NCBI GenBank assembly: GCA_964370765.1
Contig: CAYJKW010000013.1
Location: 1 to 45,445, forward strand
From: CAYJBH01 sp964370765
GTDB taxonomy: Bacteria > Bacillota > Clostridia > Oscillospirales > Ruminococcaceae
Length of the DNA stretch: 45,445 bases
Direction: 5' to 3'
Below the pieces are notes generated by a model, which ran no database searches, was not told the origin of the DNA, and saw only the letters and a list, made by a program, of their open reading frames with translations. Position 1 is the first letter of the stretch; each line of letters begins with the position of its first letter. A program made the position numbers and the translations under genes. Below, piece by piece: positions 33,064 to 40,800 of this stretch.

Positions 33064-34368
33064 ATGTCTTTAAAAGATAATAACAAAGGACTAAGTTTGG
33101 TAGAGTTGCTTATCGCTGTTGCAATTCTTGCCATGATTGCAGCCCCCTTGCTTTCCAGCTTTGTTTTTGCTACAAGAACGGCGGCACGCAGCCGTGAGAT
33201 AGGTGACATTACACTAGCAGCAGAAAATATGACAGAGCAGTTTTTAGCACAAAATTACGAGATGTGGACCGGTGGGAACTTACTTGCACCCCCTACAATT
33301 GAAGGAATACCAGGTGCATTATATCTGAATTTCAACTACAGCGGAACTGATAATTTTTTTCAAATGCCAAACCCTATATCTTTTAGTGTGGAAGATTACC
33401 AAGATATTTATTTTGGATACCAGAATGTCACAATAGGAGATAACGAGTTTGATATACTTGTAACCCTTGACCCTGGTGAACCACCAAGCGGATCGTCATC
33501 GGGAACACTTGGTTCTGGCTATTGGAATATAAATAGTGTTCCAATGTTAAACTATATCCCTACAAACTATTCCTTTGATCAAACTACAAGTAACCCCGAT
33601 GATTTTGCTTGGCAGGAGTTTATTGCAGCTGCAACAACCAAGGGAATTAATACAACTTCATTTGATATAAACGATAGCAGAATAAATGCAAAAAGAACAA
33701 TCACACTGACGGTTGATGATGGTACTGTTACTGGTGACAATATGTTACATGCTTCGGTAAAATACAGCTATGAGTTTACCTATCCAGGCACAGTAGAGAC
33801 ATTTACCTCCTCTGCACAAGAATACGAGATTACACCTACAGGTGGTGTTGACGCTTCGAAAGAGGATGCCGCAACATTCTATATAATGTTCTTTCCTTGG
33901 TACTATGGAGGTAGCTCGGTAAGAGATACTATAGTTATTAATAAACCTGTGGATAATGAGATTAATGTTGTATTGGTTAAAAAGCTTAACCCAGCACTAT
34001 CTGCTGCCGAGGTAACAGCGGGAGAGACGTCCTATAAAGCATCGGTTTATTTTATGCAAAAATATAACCCTGATCTGTATGATAGTGCGACAAACTCAAT
34101 TGAGGTTCATGGCTCATTACTTACTAACATAAATGAACCACTTGACCCGGGAGTAATGTATCCGTTGAACAATGTTTACTACTTTATTTCGAACGGATCC
34201 GGCACCTATACAAGAACCGAACTTGATTCCGATAATGATATAGCCGTTGCAGAGATTACAAAACGTGTTTATGATATTACAATAGATGTATACGAGGCTG
34301 ATGGTGCAAACTTTAACGGCAACCCAGGTGAGCCCATCTATAGTATTAACACCTCGAGCCTACAATAA
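33064..34368 (+). CDS. Large minor prepilin (PilV-like)
   Basis: A 434-aa prepilin. The nine-residue leader ends NNKG, followed by LSLVE with Glu5 present and a typical hydrophobic helix; the first mature residue is Leu rather than Phe. The exported part, about 400 aa, is rich in Thr, Asn, Asp and aromatic residues, much larger than the usual 150-200 for minor pilins. Start is ATG 33064 with GGGAGGG five bases upstream; a GTG at 33058 in the same frame lies on that site. It opens a group of four minor prepilins. Its stop shares one base with an ATG in front of the next gene. Confidence 0.85.
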   Translation: MSLKDNNKGLSLVELLIAVAILAMIAAPLLSSFVFATRTAARSREIGDITLAAENMTEQFLAQNYEMWTGGNLLAPPTIEGIPGALYLNFNYSGTDNFFQMPNPISFSVEDYQDIYFGYQNVTIGDNEFDILVTLDPGEPPSGSSSGTLGSGYWNINSVPMLNYIPTNYSFDQTTSNPDDFAWQEFIAAATTKGINTTSFDINDSRINAKRTITLTVDDGTVTGDNMLHASVKYSYEFTYPGTVETFTSSAQEYEITPTGGVDASKEDAATFYIMFFPWYYGGSSVRDTIVINKPVDNEINVVLVKKLNPALSAAEVTAGETSYKASVYFMQKYNPDLYDSATNSIEVHGSLLTNINEPLDPGVMYPLNNVYYFISNGSGTYTRTELDSDNDIAVAEITKRVYDITIDVYEADGANFNGNPGEPIYSINTSSLQ

Positions 34369-34397
34369 TGAAGCAATCCGGTAAGGGAGGATCAATA

Positions 34398-36617
34398 TTG
34401 CCCCAAAAAAACAAAGATATAATAACGTTATTAAAAAGTAACAAAGGTTCCGGTATGGTCACTGTACTGGTAGCTATGTTTTTTCTTGCTATCCTTGGAA
34501 TAACGGTTATGTTTATGTCCTATACCGGCCTTCTAATAAAAACCACTGAAAGAAGAGGCGTTGATAATTTTTATACAGCAAGCGAAATTATGGATGCTAT
34601 TAAGTTAGGGTTTGAAGAGGTTGTTTCTGATACATTATCGGTCAGCTACAAAACTGCGTTGATGAGTGATACCGCTATCACCTTTGATGATGTTTTTCTA
34701 CAAGAGCTCAATAGCTGGACAACGAAAATTGACCCATCGGATGCAACTTTATTCAGATGGAATACCTCTATTAATCCTGTGTTTGTTACACAAGGGCTAT
34801 TAAACCCTGTTACAGGAGAATATCCCTATAGCTATGAGCCAATTGTTCTTGCGAACTTTGTAGTAAAAGCAGGGATTCTACCGGCAGATATTTCGGTAAA
34901 TGGCTTTGATTCTACCGGCATTGCCGATGCCACAAAACCGGTAAAGATTACAACACCATCAAATAGTAGCGGTGATAGTACAGACAATGTTGTTTCAGTG
35001 CATTCAAGTGGTGGGGTAATAGAGAAAATTGTTTTTAACGATATAACGGTAACATATACAAGCCCTACAACTAATGTCACAACAGTGATAACTACCGATA
35101 TCTCGATGGAGGTTCCTGATTATGTAAGGAATACAAACATTTTCAGAATTTCCACTATACCAGATTTTTCGATGATTGCAAGGGATGATTTTGTTAATAA
35201 CAGTTCACTTCTTACAATTGATGGTAGTATGTATGCAGGTAGCTTAGAGCTAAACGGCGATACAACCATACAAAATGGTGAGGTTGTTACTCCGGGTAGT
35301 ATAATAGTTAATGATAGATTTGAAGTATCAGGTACGTATACAGGCGTAAATGAAGGGACTGTATATGCTGATGAAGTACTTCTTCAAGACAATGACTCAG
35401 CGCTTACTGTAGATGGTGCACTTCTTGTTGCAGACGATCTTACAATAAACGGATTTAACGCTACAGTAGATATTAACGGTACCTACTACGGCTTTGGTGA
35501 CCATATTACCGATCCATCATTAAGCAGCTCTATTATAGTAAATGGCTTAAATGCAGATATGTCATTTGATCCGAAAAGCACATTGACTCTTGCAGGGCAT
35601 AGCTTTATAACGCAATCAAGTGCCATAGATCCCAATACAGGTGTTTTAATGGGCGAATCGCTCTCTATAAGGCCTAACCAACTTGTATATCTTATACCGG
35701 CTAGTGAACTGCAGATGGCAGATGGAACGGCACTTGCAACAAACCCGTATATGCCCACTACTAATACAGTGCCAGCGCTACCTACACTTAAGAATCCCGT
35801 GGCAGGCGTAACGGTAGCCCAGCTTGTATACAATCTACCTTCAGCAGGAAATCCAGTAGTGGTATATTACTTCTATCAATTTGCAAGTGTGCAGGCTACA
35901 AATGATTATTTTTTAGACTATTTTAACAATAATACAGACAAGATTTCGTCCTACCTTGATTCATACCTTGCGGCCCTTTCAGAGCTGCCTGTAGACAATA
36001 TCGCAGCTGCGGGTAACCTTGTAGGACAGGAGGATGGAACGAATGATTACTATATACCAAATCAGATAGGTAATGTGGATGGAACAGCTGTTAACAGGAT
36101 GAACGATTTTTATGCCGAGCTTTGTCGCACACTAAATACACCAAACGTGGCAGCTTCTATCGGAAACCCTTATGATCTTACTCTGAATATAACAGAGCTT
36201 GAAAGCTTTTTTGGTGGCGCAATACCTGCTCCGCCTGCAACACCATCAGTGTGGGAGTTTACAGAGTTTGGAGGCACAGATACTGTTGCAGTAGTTGTAA
36301 GTGGAAGCATTAACACTAATTCTATACCAAGCACTACAAGGGTAATCTTGACAACGCCAGGCAGCAACATAACAGTTAGCTCTAACTTTACCGGATTGAT
36401 AGTTGCAGGTGGCGATGCAACAATTAATCCCGGAGTTTTACTATTAGATGCAGACAATGAAGCTGTTAACGATGCATTTAGTGCTACCTATACTAGCGGA
36501 GGAACAACATACACTTTTGGCGATTTTATGACGATTGCAAACAATCTATCTGCTGCAGTAAGCGACACAGATGATGCAACTAAGCTGGTGTCATTTGAAA
36601 ACTGGCATAGAAGTTAA
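34398..36617 (+). CDS. Very large minor prepilin lacking Glu5 (PilX/GspK-like)
   Basis: A 739-aa protein with a prepilin-type N-terminus: a 17-residue leader ending SNKG, then SGMVT and a long hydrophobic helix. Position +5 is Thr, not Glu. Loss of Glu5 is the mark of tip subunits such as GspK and of PilK in Clostridioides difficile. The middle (about residues 265-420) has short repeating strands with alternating hydrophobics and many Gly/Asn turns (LTIDGSMYAG, LELNGDTTIQNG, LTVDGALLVADDL), suggesting a beta-helix or bactofilin-like stack; a second such stretch lies near residues 620-690. I favour TTG 34398 because AGGGAGG is seven bases upstream; ATG 34368, overlapping the previous stop, has no such site. 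Confidence 0.8.
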   Translation: MPQKNKDIITLLKSNKGSGMVTVLVAMFFLAILGITVMFMSYTGLLIKTTERRGVDNFYTASEIMDAIKLGFEEVVSDTLSVSYKTALMSDTAITFDDVFLQELNSWTTKIDPSDATLFRWNTSINPVFVTQGLLNPVTGEYPYSYEPIVLANFVVKAGILPADISVNGFDSTGIADATKPVKITTPSNSSGDSTDNVVSVHSSGGVIEKIVFNDITVTYTSPTTNVTTVITTDISMEVPDYVRNTNIFRISTIPDFSMIARDDFVNNSSLLTIDGSMYAGSLELNGDTTIQNGEVVTPGSIIVNDRFEVSGTYTGVNEGTVYADEVLLQDNDSALTVDGALLVADDLTINGFNATVDINGTYYGFGDHITDPSLSSSIIVNGLNADMSFDPKSTLTLAGHSFITQSSAIDPNTGVLMGESLSIRPNQLVYLIPASELQMADGTALATNPYMPTTNTVPALPTLKNPVAGVTVAQLVYNLPSAGNPVVVYYFYQFASVQATNDYFLDYFNNNTDKISSYLDSYLAALSELPVDNIAAAGNLVGQEDGTNDYYIPNQIGNVDGTAVNRMNDFYAELCRTLNTPNVAASIGNPYDLTLNITELESFFGGAIPAPPATPSVWEFTEFGGTDTVAVVVSGSINTNSIPSTTRVILTTPGSNITVSSNFTGLIVAGGDATINPGVLLLDADNEAVNDAFSATYTSGGTTYTFGDFMTIANNLSAAVSDTDDATKLVSFENWHRS

Positions 36618-36652
36618 TAATATACTATCTTTAACTGGAAAGGGGGTGACCC

Positions 36653-37189
36653 ATGAAAAAAAGTAATAAAGGCTTTACTTTAGTGGAGCTTATAGTTACA
36701 ATAGCAATAATTGTTATACTTGCCTCGGTAGGAATTTATACAATTAACGCTATAATTGCAACCGGTGCTAAGGAAGCAACCAATGATTTTTATTCACTTA
36801 TTTCATACTGTAGGGTTGCCACGATGAGCGGTGAGGAAGATCCATATGTAAGCATAACCTACGATTCATCGCAAAGTACATTTTATGGAGAGGTGTTCTT
36901 AGGTACGACATCCTATGATAGAGAGTCGCTATCAGATCATCCGTTAACCATTAGCTATGTACTAACAGGGGATAGTACACTTTATTCTTTAAAAAACCTA
37001 ACTAGTTCAAGGCAGCTTACTTTTGGGTTTGGTGATAACGGTGAGTTTGACTTTACTAAAGGACCGGGGAGCATTATCTTTCATGGCGCAGCTGATGGAT
37101 CTGCGATAGAGAGATTCGTAATCTCTTCTGCGGGTAGTACCTACAGTATCGAGCTAACGCCGACAACTGGGCACAGCGAAATAAAATGA
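36653..37189 (+). CDS. Minor prepilin (GspH/FimU-like)
   Basis: A 178-aa prepilin with a seven-residue leader MKKSNKG, cleavage before FTLVE, and a standard hydrophobic helix. The globular part has the regular beta-strand pattern of GspH/FimU-type minor pilins, including a late ISSAGSTYSIEL strand, but I cannot confirm the subfamily. AAAGGGGGTGA precedes the ATG. Its stop overlaps an ATG in front of the next prepilin frame. It is likely one of the initiation-complex pilins that sit at the pilus tip. Confidence 0.87.
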   Translation: MKKSNKGFTLVELIVTIAIIVILASVGIYTINAIIATGAKEATNDFYSLISYCRVATMSGEEDPYVSITYDSSQSTFYGEVFLGTTSYDRESLSDHPLTISYVLTGDSTLYSLKNLTSSRQLTFGFGDNGEFDFTKGPGSIIFHGAADGSAIERFVISSAGSTYSIELTPTTGHSEIK

Positions 37190-37209
37190 TCAATAATCAG
37201 GGGACAAAC

Positions 37210-37821
37210 ATGAACAACAGGGGCTTTACCTTAACGGAACTTATAGTTGCTATTGCAATACTGTCAATAGTTGCTTTAGGTGTGCTAAGCCTTATGTCGG
37301 CAGGGTCAAGATCGTATTCCAATGTGCAGGGACAGGTCAATTTGCAGATAGAATCACAGATAGTTATGGGGCAGATACAGGAGTTTTTGTCAAACTGTAG
37401 TGGTGGAATTACATGGGATGCTACTACGCATACATTAAGAGTTGTTGATACTGTCGATGCTTGGGATACTACTAGCGGCTTTGCAATAGCAGGACAGGAT
37501 GGGATAGACGACGAGAAAACATTACAATCATTTGTACTTTTAAATAATGAATTGTTTTATGAGTTTAGTCAACATGGTAATGACGCTGACTTAGTTGCAG
37601 CTGCTAGTTCGCCGGTTAATGATCTTATGAGCCAGCATATTGAGAGTATAAATTTTAATATGGTAACTGATGCTGATGGTGTAATAAGTTTAGTAGAGAT
37701 GGATATAGAATTTGCCTATAAAGGGGCACGATACAGTGCTACACAGTCAGTTTCGATGAAAAACTCTCCGGTTTATGCTAGCGATATAAATGCACTTATT
37801 ACAAGTATTAATAGTCGCTAA
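37210..37821 (+). CDS. Minor prepilin (PilW/GspJ-like)
   Basis: A 203-aa prepilin with a five-residue leader MNNRG, cleavage before FTLTE (Glu5 present), and the hydrophobic helix. The first globular helix (YSNVQGQVNLQIESQIVMGQIQ region) resembles PilW/GspJ proteins, which follow GspI-like and precede GspK-like subunits in secretion systems. I choose ATG 37210 because AGGGGA lies five bases before it; ATG 37186, overlapping the previous stop, lacks a site and would lengthen the leader to 13. It is directly followed by the giant exported protein. Confidence 0.85.
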   Translation: MNNRGFTLTELIVAIAILSIVALGVLSLMSAGSRSYSNVQGQVNLQIESQIVMGQIQEFLSNCSGGITWDATTHTLRVVDTVDAWDTTSGFAIAGQDGIDDEKTLQSFVLLNNELFYEFSQHGNDADLVAAASSPVNDLMSQHIESINFNMVTDADGVISLVEMDIEFAYKGARYSATQSVSMKNSPVYASDINALITSINSR

Positions 37822-37860
37822 TGAGTTTCCAGGTGTTTAGATATTTTGAAAGGATATTTA

Positions 37861-40800
37861 ATGATAGCAGGTTTTCTTAACATAAAAAAAGTGTTATTAA
37901 GGACGGTTGCAGTTGCTGTAGCTGTGTTTTTACTATTGCCACTTTTTACTGATATAACAACAATTTTTGCAATTCCACATACCGATAATCCAACGCATGT
38001 TTCCTATCCGTCATTAACAGGAATAGAGACGATTAAGATAGCTGCAACATCTACAGATCCTTTTAAAATCCTTGAAATTGTACCACAGGATGGTACCGGA
38101 AGCATGGGTTATTATGTTCCCGGTCAGGAACCAATTTTTCAAAATATACAAACAGCACTTACCTCATTACAGAGTGCAGTGGAACGTGAAGCATATTTTA
38201 GAGCTTTATTAGATCAGCTTGAGCACAAAGGCTTATCATCGGCTGACCCTAATGCAGATCTTATTTTTACCGAAGGGACATATTCTGAGTTTATAGAGAC
38301 ACCGTGGAACACTGCAACTGCTCCAACGGGTTCTATCCCTATAACTCTTGATCATTCTGAAAGCAAAACATATAAGGGTGATTATGTATCGACCCCATCA
38401 GGTGGCGATTTCGTAGTTACCGATATGTATGTACTTGCCCCTACACCCGGGACTGGTACGCATAGCATGGAAAAGACCGAGTTTGTTTACAATTCCGATG
38501 TAACAGGAGATCCTACCGATTACTTTTACTATGGTGTGGAGTTTGTAGAGTTAGACAGCCTGAAGACCACACCTCCTTTTGATACATATACCTATCTTAA
38601 TATTGCACCTGACCCATCACGGCCATCCGTCACACGCCCTGAAACACTGTCAGAATATCTACGTAGAATGGAGCCGAGCGATAGGGTAGATACTACAAAC
38701 TTTCCTGAGACATATATCTATACAGTGATACCGGATGGTGATAGTGACCCATCTAACGATCGATATGTCTTCCGTAGCAAAACCACCGATCTTGTAACAG
38801 AGATTCCTGTAAATGAAACACTGTATGTTGTTGATCCCGCATCTACACTTGCAGGGCCTGTTGCATGGTCTTCTGACCTTTCTGCAACCCCATATGCTGC
38901 TAACAACTCTACATTCACAGCGGATCCAAGCGGTGACTATGTTATTGAACATGAGTTTAGCCTAGTAACACCCGGAACCGGTACACACTCTTTTGTCGAA
39001 AATGATGCTACAGGTACGCAGGAGTACACCTACACATACACCGAAGTTTTTATTTCATTACCATATAAAAATAATAACTGGTTCATATGGGACGTATTAA
39101 ACGATTTTGACACTAGTGCTGGGCCGTTTGTTCAGGTTGATAGTGTAACGCCAGCTGCGATAACAAATGCCCAGATTAGCGAAGCCGACCTTATTGTGTT
39201 TTCTGCAGGCTTTGATATTAATGCTGCAGATCCTGCTGTTACAAGCTTAGAAAGCCTATATGCCGATAACACTAATGACCTTGACCCTATACGTCGTGCC
39301 GAGATTTATGATAGGGTAACAAATACAAATCCGGAGGAGGCACTACTACCGATTATTATTGATAGTAGACTTAGCAATATAACAAACTCTGAGATCTCAG
39401 GTCTTATCACACAGCTATACAATGCATCTGATAGGCGATTGGATAATTCCGGTTTCGAACACAATAACGGTTTTGTAGATGAAAACCTATACTATTTTGT
39501 ACCGGAGGTAACTAGTGCAGGAGGTGCAGGTAAGCTTATAACATCATCCTTTAATAGTTTGTTTTCCGATACACTTTACACCAACAATGCAGGTTATGAT
39601 GACACGAACTCTCCGTTTATTGAGATTCACACCGAAATAGTACAAGAGAATGTTTATCGAAACGCAACAGGAACGCCACTACTTCCGGTAGATATTACGA
39701 TGGCTACGGCTATTAGGTATATCATTAACCATAGTGATCAGCGTGTAGTCCAAAATAAAGCAGCTGTAAATGTTTTACAGATACAGCCTATTAGTATGGA
39801 GAAATATAATTCTACCGTTAACGACCCGGATGTAATTAATGCTCAGTATGTTAAGGACAATTTCTTGCCTACAGATACTAGCCTTGATGTTGGAGATATA
39901 TCGATAAATACTATGGGCACCCCAGAATTTATCGGCAAGATTGAGGATATAAACGAAGTTTATGACATGCTTTATATAGGGGCAGATATATATAGCGATG
40001 ACGATGATGCTGATGGTATACCAGATAACGACAATGATGCCTTTCATACTCGTACCGAGGCTGGTGAGATAATCACTGATTTTAACGATAACACCATGGA
40101 TGGAATGATTTATTCTAACATTGGTGATGTTATATCTACCCGTAATATCTATTCAGGTGCACTTAATTCTGATTATAATGAAGCTACTGGAAATCGTTAC
40201 GCGACTGTAGATGTTAGATATTCCGGAAATGACATAACAGAGAAAAAGAGCCAAGAAATTATCGATTTTGCAAGTAGTGGATTTCCAGTCATTATTAGTG
40301 AGGATTTAGTGGGTGCAGGAGCTGCAGAATATACTCCATTACCGCTTACTATTATTATCGATTCAACCGCACTACCAAATGGAGAAGTAGAGCTAAGTCT
40401 TACCGATACAGTTATAGATGCCCTCTATAGCCATGATTTGGCAACCTACTCCTTTAAATGGTTCAGTCGCGACACATCTACCGGAACAGCTACAGAGATA
40501 GTAGGCTCTAACGGTGTTAATTTGGTTGTTGATAAGGCAGGGTATTACTACTGTGAGGTAACGATAGATTATACTAATGGGGTCGGTGTAAATACTAACA
40601 ACTCAGCCAACAGTAATACAATACACCTAGATTCATACTCTTCTTTAAACAGAAGTACAGGAACAAGCACATTAAATGGGCACACAAATCAATCTACCTA
40701 TTATCCGGTGACCATTTCATACTCTGATCATACTGTATACACACATCTAAACTTTGATACTACCGGTACGACAGTATCTTATCAGTGGTATAAACAGGAA

